Assembly: GCA_025463765.1 (NCBI GenBank)
Contig: JAODBC010000053.1
Coordinates: 1 to 63,369 of the forward strand
Direction: 5' to 3'
Source of the DNA: Subtercola sp.
Lineage (GTDB): Bacteria > Actinomycetota > Actinomycetes > Actinomycetales > Microbacteriaceae
DNA: 63,369 bases
A program made the translations under genes and the position numbers. Under the pieces are notes generated by a model, which ran no database searches, was not told the DNA's origin, and saw nothing but the letters and a program-made list of their open reading frames with translations. Every line of letters starts with the position of its first letter. Within the stretch, counting starts at the first letter, position 1. Positions 45,349-54,600 of the stretch are shown in pieces.

Positions 45349-46365
45349 ATGCAATTCGGAGCAGTACTGCAGACCCATCCACCGGCGGCGCGCACGATCG
45401 CGCTCAGCAAGCTCGCCGAGCAGCACGGCTTCGAGTACATCTGGACGTTCGACTCCCACCTGCTCTGGGAAGAGCCGTACGTCATCTACAGCAAGATTCT
45501 CGACGAGACGAACCGCGTCATCGTCGGCCCCATGGTGACGAACCCGGCGACCCGCGACTGGACGGTCACGGCATCCATTTTCGCCACCCTCAACGAGATG
45601 TACGGCAACCGCACCATCTGCGGCATCGGCCGCGGAGACTCGGCGGTGCGTGCTACGAACGGCGCCCCCACCACGCTGAAGACGCTACGCGAATCGATTC
45701 ACGTCATTCGTGAGCTCGCCAATTCGCGGGCGGTCGAATACAACGGCGCCACCGTGCAGTTCCCGTGGAGCCAGGGCTCGAAACTCGATGTCTGGGTCGC
45801 CGCATACGGCCCGCTCGCCCTGAAGCTGACGGGCGAGGTGGGTGACGGCTACATTTTGCAGCTCGCCGACCTCGACATCGCCGAGTGGATGATCAAGACC
45901 GTACGAGATTCGGCCGAAAAAGCCGGTCGCGACCCGATGTCGATCAAGTTCTGCGTCGCCGCCCCCATGTACATCGGTGACGACTGGCAGCACATGCGCG
46001 ATCAGTGCCGCTGGTTCGGCGGAATGGTGGGCAACCACGTGGCCGACATCGTCGCTAAGCACGGCTCGAACTCCTCGGTTCCCAAGGCGCTCACCGAGTA
46101 CATCGCCGGCCGCGAAGGCTACGACTACAACCAGCACGGGCAGGCAGGCAACACGCACGCCGAGTTCGTTCCCGACGAGATCGTCGACCGATTCTGCCTG
46201 CTCGGCCCGGCCGAGAATCACATCGAGAAGCTCAAGGCTCTCAAAGAACTGGGTGTCGACCAGTTCGCCGGCTACCTGCAGCACGACAACAAAGAAGAAA
46301 CCCTGCGCGTCTACGGCGAAACGGTGATTCCTGCTCTTCGCGACCACATCACGGCGACGGCGTGA
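45349..46365 (+). CDS. LLM-class oxidoreductase, TIGR03842 (F420-associated) type
   Basis: 338 residues. Luciferase-like barrel close to methylenetetrahydromethanopterin reductase: FGAVLQTHPPAARTIAL, YIWTFDSHLLWEEPYVIY, VGPMVTNPATRDWTVTAS, ICGIGRGDSAVRATN, VWVAAYGPLALKLTGEVGDG, and GYLQHDNKEETLRVYGE. Members with this pattern are commonly next to dihydropyrimidinase. No flavoprotein PydA/PydB dihydropyrimidine dehydrogenase is present here, so this enzyme could catalyse pyrimidine reduction with F420H2. The assignment of that reaction is inference. Confidence 0.85.
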   Translation: MQFGAVLQTHPPAARTIALSKLAEQHGFEYIWTFDSHLLWEEPYVIYSKILDETNRVIVGPMVTNPATRDWTVTASIFATLNEMYGNRTICGIGRGDSAVRATNGAPTTLKTLRESIHVIRELANSRAVEYNGATVQFPWSQGSKLDVWVAAYGPLALKLTGEVGDGYILQLADLDIAEWMIKTVRDSAEKAGRDPMSIKFCVAAPMYIGDDWQHMRDQCRWFGGMVGNHVADIVAKHGSNSSVPKALTEYIAGREGYDYNQHGQAGNTHAEFVPDEIVDRFCLLGPAENHIEKLKALKELGVDQFAGYLQHDNKEETLRVYGETVIPALRDHITATA

Positions 46366-46378
46366 GGCTCACGAGCGC

Positions 46379-47260
46379 ATGACCAGGGCCGGGGGGCGTT
46401 CTTACGCAGTGCTGTGGGGGCTGATCGGGGTCATCATCCTGCTCGCTCTGTGGGAGGGCTATAAGGCACTCGGGCCCTCGAGCGGTGTCGAACTCTTCGG
46501 CCAGGGCATCCTGCCGAAGACCGACGACCGTTCGATGCCGCATCTGTGGGCCATGGTTCAGCGCGCCGCCGAGCCCGTCAACTCGTCGGCCGGTTCGCCT
46601 CCGGTCTGGCTCGCGGTGATCGGTGCGGCACTCAACAGTCTCGGCGTGGCGGCGGTGGGCTGGGCCGTCGGCTCGGTTATCGGGCTGCTGCTCGCGATTC
46701 TCATGCAGCGCCTGCGCGTCGCCGAACGTGCGGTGCTGCCGTGGCTCATCCTCAGCCAGACGGTTCCGCTCATCGCGCTCGCGCCGCTCATCGTGGCCTG
46801 GGGCGGCAAGATCCAGATCGGCGCGTTCTCCTGGGACAGGTGGATGTCCGTGGCCGTCATCGCCGCCTACCTGGCGTTCTTCCCGGTCGCCGTCGGTGCG
46901 CTCCGAGGTCTGCAGTCGCCCGACACCATCCATCTCGAGTTGATGCGCTCGTACGACGCCGGCTGGTTCAAGACGCTCGTGCGACTGCGGCTGCCGGCGA
47001 GTGTGCCATACCTGCTGCCCGCACTGCGCCTCGGAGCCGCGAGTGCCATCGTCGGAACCGTCGTCGCCGAGGTCTCCACCGGCTACAAGGGCGGCATCGG
47101 CCGCATGATCGTAGAGTTCGCGCAGTCGGGCACGTCAGATCCGGCGAAGGCGTATGCGCCCATCGCCGGGGCGGTCGTTCTCGGTCTCGTCGCCGCCGGG
47201 CTTGTGGCTCTGCTCGGGCTCGGCCTCAAACGCTTCAACCGACAGGAGGTTTCGTCGTGA
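46379..47260 (+). CDS. ABC transporter permease (nitrate/taurine/NMT1 type)
   Basis: 293 residues, about six helices. The BPD_transp_1 loop is the EAA-like stretch LMRSYDAGWFKTLVRLRLPASVPYLLPALRLGAAS. Helices include GLIGVIILLALWEGYKAL and VAAVGWAVGSVIGLLLAIL. It pairs with the second permease and shared ATPase; the ATPase gene overlaps its stop by 4 bp. Confidence 0.9.
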   Translation: MTRAGGRSYAVLWGLIGVIILLALWEGYKALGPSSGVELFGQGILPKTDDRSMPHLWAMVQRAAEPVNSSAGSPPVWLAVIGAALNSLGVAAVGWAVGSVIGLLLAILMQRLRVAERAVLPWLILSQTVPLIALAPLIVAWGGKIQIGAFSWDRWMSVAVIAAYLAFFPVAVGALRGLQSPDTIHLELMRSYDAGWFKTLVRLRLPASVPYLLPALRLGAASAIVGTVVAEVSTGYKGGIGRMIVEFAQSGTSDPAKAYAPIAGAVVLGLVAAGLVALLGLGLKRFNRQEVSS

Positions 47261-48120
47261 CCGAAACGAACGTGCATCCGGCAGCAGGAGGTGCCTCCGC
47301 AGGCGGCAGTGCGCTTGCACCTGCGGCAATCTCGATCACCAACGCCGGCAAGGTCTTCGCCGTCGCCAAGGGCGCCGAGGTACGAGCGCTCGAGAACATC
47401 GATCTGACGGTCTCTCCGGGCGAGTTCGTCTCGCTGATCGGGCCATCGGGCTGTGGCAAGAGCACACTGCTGCGGCTGATCGCCGACCTCGACGAAGCCT
47501 CGAGCGGCGAGGTGCTCGTCTTCGGCAAGTCGGCTCGGCAGGCGCGCATCGATCAGGAGTACGGCATCGCGTTCCAGAGCGCGGGTTTGCTGCCCTGGCG
47601 CTCGGTGCAGGCGAACATCGAGCTGCCGCTCGAGCTGCACGGCGTCGGCAAGGCAGAACGCACCACTCGCGCCGAAGAGCTCATCGAGCTCGTGGGGCTC
47701 ACCGACTTTCGCAGCCGGTTTCCCGATCAGCTCTCGGGCGGAATGCAGCAGCGAGTCGCCATCGCCCGCGCGCTGGCGGAGCGCCCGAAACTGTTGTTGA
47801 TGGACGAGCCGTTCGGCGCCCTCGACGAGATGACGCGCGAGCGCATGCAGCAAGAGCTGGTGCGCATCTGCGCCGAGACGGGCGCCGCCGTCGTCTTCGT
47901 CACGCACTCGATTCCCGAGGCGGTGTTCTTGAGCGACCGTGTTGTGGTCATGTCGCCGAGGCCCGGGCGCATCGTGGGCATCGTCGATGTGCCACTCGGG
48001 CCCGGAACGTCACGTACCGAGGCGCTGCGTGAGAACCCGGGCTTCTTCACGGCCGTCACGGCCGTACGCGAAGCGTTGCACGGTTCGCCGGCCGTTCCCG
48101 CGGGGGCCGATCTGCGATGA
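47257..48120 (+). CDS. ABC transporter ATP-binding protein (nitrate/sulfonate/NMT1 type)
   Basis: 287 residues. Walker A IGPSGCGKSTLLRLI, Q-loop AFQSAGLLPWRSV, signature LSGGMQQRVAIARAL, Walker B LLLMDEPFGALDEMTRE and switch VTHSIPEAVFLSDR. GTG 47257 has a full CAGGAGGT. An Ala/Gly-rich N-terminus of 25 residues precedes the domain. Energises uptake through the two flanking permeases. Confidence 0.94.
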   Translation: MTETNVHPAAGGASAGGSALAPAAISITNAGKVFAVAKGAEVRALENIDLTVSPGEFVSLIGPSGCGKSTLLRLIADLDEASSGEVLVFGKSARQARIDQEYGIAFQSAGLLPWRSVQANIELPLELHGVGKAERTTRAEELIELVGLTDFRSRFPDQLSGGMQQRVAIARALAERPKLLLMDEPFGALDEMTRERMQQELVRICAETGAAVVFVTHSIPEAVFLSDRVVVMSPRPGRIVGIVDVPLGPGTSRTEALRENPGFFTAVTAVREALHGSPAVPAGADLR

Positions 48121-48989
48121 GCGACGAGATCCTCGTCGACCCCACGTCCCCCGCGCTGTTTGCGCTGCCGGGGGAGTCGGTGCCACTCGCCAGCACTCGT
48201 CGACCCGCGACCGGGCCGGGCAGCGGCGCGTGGATCGCTCGCTCGATACTGCCGCCGATCATCCTGGGCCTGGCTTTTCTGCTGCTCTGGCAACTCGTGG
48301 TCATCGTCTTCGACATCAAGCCCTACCTGCTGCCGGCGCCGACCGACATCGCGGGCCAGATCGTGCTCGTCTTTCCGCTGTTGTGGTCGTCGCTGCTCGC
48401 CACGGGGCTCAACGCTCTGATCGGTGTGGTCGTCGGCGCCGTGCTCGCCATCGTGCTCGCCTTGCTGGCATCGCGGCTCACCGTCTTCGACCGGATGATC
48501 GTGCCTCTGGTCGCGGCCGTCGCCGTCGTTCCCATCGTCGCCCTCGCCCCGATTCTGAACACCATGTTCGGTTCCACCTCCGACACGCCTCGACGCATCG
48601 TGGTGTTGATTGTCGTGTTCGCGCCGATCTTCATCAACACCCTGCGGGGCCTTCGGCAGGTGAGGCCCGTGCACCGCGACCTCATGCGGGCGTATGCGGC
48701 GTCGAACTGGCAGATGACGCGAACGGTTACGCTTCCCGGTGCGATTCCGTTCATCTTCACCGGGCTGCGCATCGCGGCGCCGCTCGGCGTCATCTCGGCG
48801 ATCGTGGCCGAGTACTTCGGCGGCCTGCAGAACGGGCTCGGCTCGCGCATTACTTCGGCGGCCGCCAACAGCGCGTATCCGCGGGCATGGGCGTACGTGT
48901 TCGGGGCCATCGTGCTCGGCCTGGTGTTCTACGGGGCCACCTTGCTGCTCGAGTGGCTGGTCACCCGGCGGCGATCGTCGGGCGGCTGA
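48117..48989 (+). CDS. ABC transporter permease, second subunit
   Basis: 290 residues, six helices (SILPPIILGLAFLLLWQLVVIVF; LVAAVAVVPIVALAPILN). The EAA loop is LMRAYAASNWQMTRTVTLPGAIPFIFTGLRIAAPLG. ATGA overlap with the ATPase gene. Two different permeases suggest a heterodimeric channel. Confidence 0.9.
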   Translation: MSDEILVDPTSPALFALPGESVPLASTRRPATGPGSGAWIARSILPPIILGLAFLLLWQLVVIVFDIKPYLLPAPTDIAGQIVLVFPLLWSSLLATGLNALIGVVVGAVLAIVLALLASRLTVFDRMIVPLVAAVAVVPIVALAPILNTMFGSTSDTPRRIVVLIVVFAPIFINTLRGLRQVRPVHRDLMRAYAASNWQMTRTVTLPGAIPFIFTGLRIAAPLGVISAIVAEYFGGLQNGLGSRITSAAANSAYPRAWAYVFGAIVLGLVFYGATLLLEWLVTRRRSSGG

Positions 48990-49101
48990 GCGCTCGCCGG
49001 CTCGGTTTGCACAACGGCCGCGCGCTCGCGATTCTCCACAGATGTTCCACAGCACCACCAGCATCACCCCCACACCCAGCATCATCACTGAAGGAGGAGA
49101 T

Positions 49102-50256
49102 ATGAAACACAGCAAACGCATCACCCTCGGCGTGGCGGCCATCGCCGCGTCGGCAGCCTTGATTCTGTCGGGCTGTTCGAGCTCGGGCAGCTCCACGCTG
49201 GCGGCAAGCAGCAGCGGCGGGGCTCTCACCCCGGTCAAACTGCAGCTGCAGTGGTTCACGCAGGCGCAGTTCGCCGGCTACTACGCGGCGCTCGACCAGG
49301 GGTACTTCAAAGACGAGGGTCTCGACGTGACCATCGTCGAGGGCGGCACCGACATCGTGCCGCAGACCCAACTCGCCGACGGCGCGGTCGACTACGCGGT
49401 GGCGTGGGTTCCGAAGGCGCTCGCTTCTCGAGAGCAGGGCGCCGGCATCACCGATGTGGGCCAGGTCTTCCAGCGCTCGGGCACCCTGCAGGTCTCAATG
49501 GCCGATAAGAACATCAAGACAGCGGCCGACCTCAAGGGCAAGGTCGTCGGCAACTGGGGCTACGGCAACGAGTTCGAGATGTTCGCCGGTATCACCAAGG
49601 CCGGGCTCGACCCCGCCACCGACGTTCAGCTCGTGCAGCAGGCGTTCGACGAGTCGGGCCTGCTCGACGGGTCGATCGACGCCGCTCAGGCCGAGACCTA
49701 CAACGAGTACGCGCAGATTCTCGAAACGGTGAACCCGGCGACGGGCAAGCTCTACCAGCCGAGCGACCTCAACGTCATCGACTGGAACACCGAGGGCACC
49801 GCGATGCTGCAAGACGCCATCTGGGCCAACACCGAGAAGCTGAAGAGCGACCCGGCGTACCAAGACACCACGGTCAAGTTCCTCACCGCCGCTCTCAAGG
49901 GGTGGGTCTACGCCCGAGACAACCCCGAGAAAGCTTCGGCCATCGTCGTGGCCGCGGGGTCCCAGCTCGGCGCGAGCCACCAGCTCTGGATGACCAATGA
50001 GATCAACAAGCTCATCTGGCCCTCTCCTGACGGAATCGGTGTGGTCAACGCCGACTCGTGGGCGCAGACTGTGAACGTCGCCATGAACGCCAAGAACCTC
50101 GAAGGCAGCACCGTCATCACGAAAGAACCCGATGCCGACGCGTACGACAACACCTATGTGAACAAGGCGCTCGACAACCTGAAGGGCGAGGGAGTCGACG
50201 TCACTGGCACCTCGTTCAAACCCCTCACCGTCACCCTCACCGAGGGTGGCAAATAA
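49102..50256 (+). CDS. NMT1/THI5-like substrate-binding lipoprotein
   Basis: 384 residues with a lipoprotein signal: MKHSKR, AAIAASAALIL, lipobox LSGC, then a Ser-rich linker. The domain carries LQLQWFTQAQFAGYYAALDQGYFKDEGLDV, the pattern of NMT1/THI5-like pyrimidine-precursor binders, and GTDIVPQTQLADGAVDYA. Family members bind hydroxymethylpyrimidine or related rings, which fits uptake of pyrimidines or hydantoins by this operon. AGGAGG precedes the ATG. Confidence 0.92.
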   Translation: MKHSKRITLGVAAIAASAALILSGCSSSGSSTLAASSSGGALTPVKLQLQWFTQAQFAGYYAALDQGYFKDEGLDVTIVEGGTDIVPQTQLADGAVDYAVAWVPKALASREQGAGITDVGQVFQRSGTLQVSMADKNIKTAADLKGKVVGNWGYGNEFEMFAGITKAGLDPATDVQLVQQAFDESGLLDGSIDAAQAETYNEYAQILETVNPATGKLYQPSDLNVIDWNTEGTAMLQDAIWANTEKLKSDPAYQDTTVKFLTAALKGWVYARDNPEKASAIVVAAGSQLGASHQLWMTNEINKLIWPSPDGIGVVNADSWAQTVNVAMNAKNLEGSTVITKEPDADAYDNTYVNKALDNLKGEGVDVTGTSFKPLTVTLTEGGK

Positions 50257-50343
50257 CCGCACCGTCACCACCCGGGTTCGGGCATCCACTCGCTGCAGGG
50301 CAGTGGATGCCCGAACTCACCACCATCGAAAGAAAGCACCACC

Positions 50344-51678
50344 GTGACCCTTTCCCCCGACGACGGCCGACTCGCTCTCGAACTCGACCGTGCACACGTC
50401 TTCCACTCCTGGTCGGCTCAGGCCGCCCTCAAGCCCATGGTCATCGCGGGTGGCCTCGGCAGCACCGTCTGGGACTTCGACGGCAACACGTACCTCGACT
50501 TCTCGAGCCAGCTCGTCAACGTGAACATCGGACACCAGCACCCCGCTGTCGTCGCGGCGATCCAGCAGCAGGCCGACATCCTCACCACGGTCGCCCCTGC
50601 GCATGCGAACCTCGCCAGAGGTCAGGCGGCGCAGCGCATTCTCGAGCGCGCCGGAGACGAGTTCAGCAAGGTCTTCTTCACGAACGGCGGTGCCGATGCC
50701 AACGAGAACGCCATCAGGCTGGCGCGATTGCACACCGGGCGCGACAAGGTGCTGTCGATGTACCGCTCGTACCACGGCAACACCGGGTCGGCCGTGGTCG
50801 CGACCGGCGACTGGCGCCGGGTGCCGAACGAATATGCGCGCGGCCACGTGCACTTCTTCGGGCCTTTCGCCTATCGTTCAGAGTTCTGGTCGGCGTCACC
50901 CGAGCAAGAGTCGCACCGCGCGCTGCACCACCTCGAGCGCGTCATCCAGTCCGAGGGCTCGTCGTCGATCGCAGCGATTCTCATCGAGACGATCCCGGGC
51001 ACGGCAGGCGTGCTCGTGCCGCCGCCCGGGTACCTCGCGGGGGTTCGCGCGTTGGCTGACAAATACGGCATCCTGCTCATCTTCGACGAGGTGATGAGCG
51101 GGTTCGGGCGCACGGGTGGGTGGTTCGCCTTCCAGTCGCTCGGGCTCATCGACGAACCCGTCGTTCCCGACCTGATCACGTTCGCCAAGGGTGTCAACTC
51201 GGGCTTCGTGCCTGTCGGCGGGGTCATCATTCCGCCGTTCATCGCCGAGCAGTTCGACGAGCAGGTGTTTCCGGGCGGGCTGACCTACTCCGGGCATCCG
51301 CTCGCCATGGCGTCGATCATCGGAGCCCTCGACGCCATGTCGAACGAGGGCATCGTCGACAACGCCGCACGCATCGGAAGCGATGTGCTCGGGCCGGGCC
51401 TACGCGACCTGGCCTCGAAGCACGAGATCATCGGCGAGGTGCGCGGCCTCGGGGTCTTCTGGGCGCTCGACCTGGTAGCCGATGCCACGACCCGCGAGCC
51501 GGTCTCGGCAGCCGTCATCGGTGAGCTGAAAGCCGCTCTGCTCGCGCGCGGCCTCCTGCCGTTCTTCGCCGACAACCGCCTGCACATCGTTCCCCCCTGT
51601 GTCGTCACCGTCGCCGAGTGCGCCCAGGCTCTCGCCATCGTCGACGAGGCGCTCGCCTCCCTCTCCGTCCCCGCCTGA
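50344..51678 (+). CDS. Class III aminotransferase, beta-alanine/omega-amino acid type
   Basis: 444 residues from GTG 50344. PLP lysine in LITFAKGVNSGFVPVGG; FFTNGGADANENAIRLAR and LLIFDEVMSGFGRTGGWFAF are class III motifs. In this operon it would move the amino group from beta-alanine (or beta-aminoisobutyrate) to a keto acid, giving malonate semialdehyde. No malonate-semialdehyde dehydrogenase is seen. Last gene of the operon. Confidence 0.9.
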   Translation: MTLSPDDGRLALELDRAHVFHSWSAQAALKPMVIAGGLGSTVWDFDGNTYLDFSSQLVNVNIGHQHPAVVAAIQQQADILTTVAPAHANLARGQAAQRILERAGDEFSKVFFTNGGADANENAIRLARLHTGRDKVLSMYRSYHGNTGSAVVATGDWRRVPNEYARGHVHFFGPFAYRSEFWSASPEQESHRALHHLERVIQSEGSSSIAAILIETIPGTAGVLVPPPGYLAGVRALADKYGILLIFDEVMSGFGRTGGWFAFQSLGLIDEPVVPDLITFAKGVNSGFVPVGGVIIPPFIAEQFDEQVFPGGLTYSGHPLAMASIIGALDAMSNEGIVDNAARIGSDVLGPGLRDLASKHEIIGEVRGLGVFWALDLVADATTREPVSAAVIGELKAALLARGLLPFFADNRLHIVPPCVVTVAECAQALAIVDEALASLSVPA

Positions 51679-51771
51679 CGCCTTCGCGGGCCGGTTGCCT
51701 TCGAGGCGCCGGCCCGCCGCACTCCGATTCACCCACCCACCCTCCCGAACCACCGCACTGCACCCCACCGC

Positions 51772-51931
51772 ACGCCTGAACTGCCGCGACGCGGTGACGT
51801 CACACGCCTGAACTGCCGCGTCGCGGTAGCGTCGCACCCCTGAACTGCCGTGACGCGGTAGCGTTGCACCCCTGTACTGCCGTGACGCGGTAGCGTCACA
51901 CGCCTGAACTGCCGCGATGCGGTAGCGTCGC
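51772..51931. repeat. Five 32-bp tandem repeats ending in the LysR gene's -10 box
   Basis: Units start at 51772, 51804, 51836, 51868 and 51900, each 32 bp with few changes. Each contains CTGCCG(C/T)G(A/T)(C/T)GCGG, an inverted-repeat-like core, followed by a TAGCGT-like box (TGACGT in the first). The last TAGCGT (51923-51928) is 6 nt before the LysR ATG and should be its -10, so the array multiplies a promoter/operator module. There are no unique spacers, so this is not a CRISPR. Confidence 0.88.
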
Positions 51932-51934
51932 TAC

Positions 51935-52882
51935 ATGGACGTACGCCGACTCGAGCTACTGCGCGAACTCGCCGAGCGCGGCAGCATCACGGAGGTCGCG
52001 CGCGCGACACACCGCACCCCGTCTGCTGTCTCGCAGCAGTTGCGCGTGCTCGAGCGCGAGGCGGGCCTGCCGCTCACCGAGAAGGCCGGCCGCGGCATCG
52101 TGCTCACCGACGCCGGCCGCGCTCTGGCCCGCAGCGCCGCCGACATCGCCGTCGCCATCGAGCGCGCCGATGCTCTCTGGGACGAGTTCCGCCACGACCC
52201 CACCGGCGAGGTCTCCCTCGCCACTTTCCCCACCGGCGGCCAAATGCTGCTGCCCGGGGTGCTGCACCGCCTCTCGCGCCAGACGGGCCTCACCTTGCAC
52301 GCCAGCGACCGCGACCCGGTATCCGAGCACTTTCCCGACCTCACGAACGACTTCGATATCGTCGTCGCGCACGCCCCCTCCCGGCCGCCTGCACTCTGGC
52401 AGGGTCGTGGCCTCGAGGTGGTACATCTGATGACCGAGCCTCTCGACGTGGCACTGCCGCCCGGGCATCCGCTTGCGGGAGAAACCAGCGTGAGCCCCAC
52501 CGACCTCATCGGCGATCAATGGATCGGCGTGCCCTGGGGCTACCCGTTCGAACAGACTCTCTTCGACATCTCGACCGCGGCCGGCGCCCCGGTCAACATC
52601 GTGCAGCGCTTCGCAGACACGCGCGTCACCGAAGCGCTCGTGGCCGCGGGGCTCGGCATCGCCATCCTGCCGCGCTACACGGCCGGTGGCGCCTACCTCA
52701 CCTCGAGCACCATGTCGCAGCGCATCTCGCTCAAACCGCTCACTGGCGTGCGTGCCGAGCGGCACATCTATGCTCTGATGCGCCCCGACCGCGCCGAGCG
52801 CCTCGCGGTGAGAACGGTAGTGGATGCCCTGCGAGCCGAATCCGCAGCGATCCGTGACGCGAACCCCACGATCATCCCCTGA
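51935..52882 (+). CDS. LysR-family transcription regulator
   Basis: 315 residues. Helix-turn-helix: RLELLRELAERGSITEVARATHRTPSAVSQQLRVLEREAGLPL, in parts, then GRGIVLTDAGRALA. The effector domain has FPTGGQMLLPGVL and VTEALVAAGLGIAILPRYT. Target genes are unknown; the 32-bp repeats upstream are candidate operators for itself. The mRNA is probably leaderless. Confidence 0.9.
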   Translation: MDVRRLELLRELAERGSITEVARATHRTPSAVSQQLRVLEREAGLPLTEKAGRGIVLTDAGRALARSAADIAVAIERADALWDEFRHDPTGEVSLATFPTGGQMLLPGVLHRLSRQTGLTLHASDRDPVSEHFPDLTNDFDIVVAHAPSRPPALWQGRGLEVVHLMTEPLDVALPPGHPLAGETSVSPTDLIGDQWIGVPWGYPFEQTLFDISTAAGAPVNIVQRFADTRVTEALVAAGLGIAILPRYTAGGAYLTSSTMSQRISLKPLTGVRAERHIYALMRPDRAERLAVRTVVDALRAESAAIRDANPTIIP

Positions 52883-52979
52883 GCGCGCCGATGCGTAGCC
52901 GCTGCAGTGGAACGCGTAGCGATACGGCACGCCCGCCACACCGCACCCGCCGACCACCAGCAACACCGATGTAAACTCG

Positions 52980-53576
52980 ATGACCGTGAACAAATTCAAT
53001 AAGACCCCGTTCACGGTCAACGTGTGGGATCTGATGCATCAGCCCGGCGAGCTGCGCGAACGCGAACTCGAACTCGTTGTGCCGGAGAAACTGGGCGAGG
53101 GCCTCGTGGCGGTCGAACAGGGCAGTGTGCTCGACATCGACCTGCGTCTGGAGTCCCTGCACGACGGCATTCTGACCACTGCTCGAGTCGACGGGGAGGC
53201 CGTCGGAGTGTGCGGCAGATGCCTCAAAGACATCACTTTGCCCGTTCGAGTCGAGTTTGCGGAGCTTTTCGCGTATTCTCATGACGAAGCTTTTGATTAT
53301 GAGGTTGTGGGCGACCACATCGACCTCGAACCTCTGATCAGGGATGCGGTGGTTCTCGCACTCCCGTTCCAACCGGTTTGCCGGCCAGATTGCCCCGGTC
53401 TCGACCCCGTCACGGGTGAGCGACTCGAAGATCTGCCCGAACGCCCGCCGCAGGAGCTCGTTGATTCCCGCTGGTCTGCGCTCGCAGGTCTGTTGGAATC
53501 CACTGATTCAGAAGCAACCACAAACCACGCGCCCGACGCAGAATCGCCGTCCGGGGCCGAGATAGAGAAGAGTTAG
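52980..53576 (+). CDS. DUF177 (YceD) protein linked to ribosomal protein L32
   Basis: 198 residues. DUF177 motif with paired Cys: GVCGRCLKDITLPVRVEF and PVCRPDCPGLDPVTGERL. The protein is essential or near-essential in several bacteria and is almost always followed by rpmF, as here (3-bp gap). It seems to act in 23S rRNA/ribosome assembly. TAAACT at 52972-52977 is too close to ATG 52980 for a leaderless start; a GTG at 52986, 8 nt downstream of the box, is a plausible real start. Confidence 0.9.
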   Translation: MTVNKFNKTPFTVNVWDLMHQPGELRERELELVVPEKLGEGLVAVEQGSVLDIDLRLESLHDGILTTARVDGEAVGVCGRCLKDITLPVRVEFAELFAYSHDEAFDYEVVGDHIDLEPLIRDAVVLALPFQPVCRPDCPGLDPVTGERLEDLPERPPQELVDSRWSALAGLLESTDSEATTNHAPDAESPSGAEIEKS

Positions 53577-53579
53577 CTC

Positions 53580-53783
53580 ATGGCTGTACCCAAGCGAAAG
53601 ATGTCGCGGGCCTCGACCCGCATGCGCCGCGCGCAGTGGAAGGCGACCGCCCCCACGCTCGTCAAGACCATTGAGAACGGCAAGACCACCTACAGCCTGC
53701 CGCACCGCGCCAAGGTTGTCGAAGACTCCGCCGGCACCGCGCTGTTCCTTGAATACAAGGGCCGCAAGGTCGCAGACGTATAG
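53580..53783 (+). CDS. rpmF: 50S ribosomal protein L32
   Basis: 67 residues. [21 protein letters not shown] is the conserved L32 start. The zinc-binding cysteines found in some L32 proteins are absent, so this is the C-minus, zinc-independent form. Coupled to DUF177 upstream; rnc follows after 76 bp. Confidence 0.96.
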   Translation: MAVPKRKMSRASTRMRRAQWKATAPTLVKTIENGKTTYSLPHRAKVVEDSAGTALFLEYKGRKVADV

Positions 53784-53859
53784 CAGTCCAATTCGGTTCG
53801 CCAACACCGACGGTTCGCCCTTCGGGCGACACGCGCGAGCGAATGGGTGTCTGTAGCTG

Positions 53860-54585
53860 ATGGCGCGTTCTGAAAAATCCGCGGCGGCCAAGTCCGAAAC
53901 GGCGTTAGACAGAACGCGCCTTTTGGCGATCCTGCAGGTGCAGATTCCGGATGATCTGCTGCACCTCGCGCTGACCCACCGCTCCTGGTCGTACGAGCAC
54001 GGCGGTGTCGCCACGAACGAGCGCCTCGAGTTTCTCGGCGACTCGATTCTCGGCCAGGCCGTCACGGTCATGCTCTACAACCGCTACCCCGATCTCGGCG
54101 AGGGAGAGCTGGCCAAGCGCCGGGCGAGCCTGGTGTCGACGGTGGCCCTCGCCGGCATCGCCAAGACGATCGGCCTGGGAGCGTACATCCACCTCGGCCG
54201 CGGCGAAGTGCTGACCGGCGGCCGCGAAAAGGCCTCGATTCTGGCCGACACCGTCGAGGCGCTCATCGGTGCCACCTATCTCGGCCTCGGCGGCGACACG
54301 GCGACGGCGCTGGTGCTGCGTCTGGTGGAGCCCCTCATCGAGAATCCCGATACCTTCGGCGAGTCGATGGACCCGAAGACCACGCTGCAAGGACTCGCCG
54401 CGACGCTCGGCGAAGAGGCCCCGCACTACGAGATCACCGAGTCGGGCCCCGATCACCGCAAGGTCTTCGTCGCAACCGTGAGCATCGGCGACCTCGTCAC
54501 GGGCGTCGGTAAAGGCTCGAGCAAGAAGCAGGCCGAGTCGGTGGCCGCGCGCCAGGCGCAGCAGCTGCTCGCAGACCGCGCGTGA
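53860..54585 (+). CDS. rnc: Ribonuclease III
   Basis: 241 residues. RNase III signature NERLEFLGDSILGQAV, second acidic motif ADTVEALIGATYL, and a C-terminal dsRNA-binding domain (DPKTTLQGLAATLGE to KGSSKKQAESVAARQAQQ). It cuts rRNA precursors and other double-stranded RNA. ATG 53860 has little ribosome-site support. Confidence 0.95.
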   Translation: MARSEKSAAAKSETALDRTRLLAILQVQIPDDLLHLALTHRSWSYEHGGVATNERLEFLGDSILGQAVTVMLYNRYPDLGEGELAKRRASLVSTVALAGIAKTIGLGAYIHLGRGEVLTGGREKASILADTVEALIGATYLGLGGDTATALVLRLVEPLIENPDTFGESMDPKTTLQGLAATLGEEAPHYEITESGPDHRKVFVATVSIGDLVTGVGKGSSKKQAESVAARQAQQLLADRA

Positions 54586-54600
54586 GCGCAAGAACCACTC

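Noticed and set aside
49000..49101. TPP riboswitch before the NMT1/THI5-like binding protein
   Set aside because: No CUGAGA-type thi-box elements are seen; the gene is preceded only by a ribosome site within the operon.
51772..51931. Repeat array considered as CRISPR
   Set aside because: Units are contiguous 32-bp tandem copies with no unique spacers and no cas genes; it is a tandem repeat.
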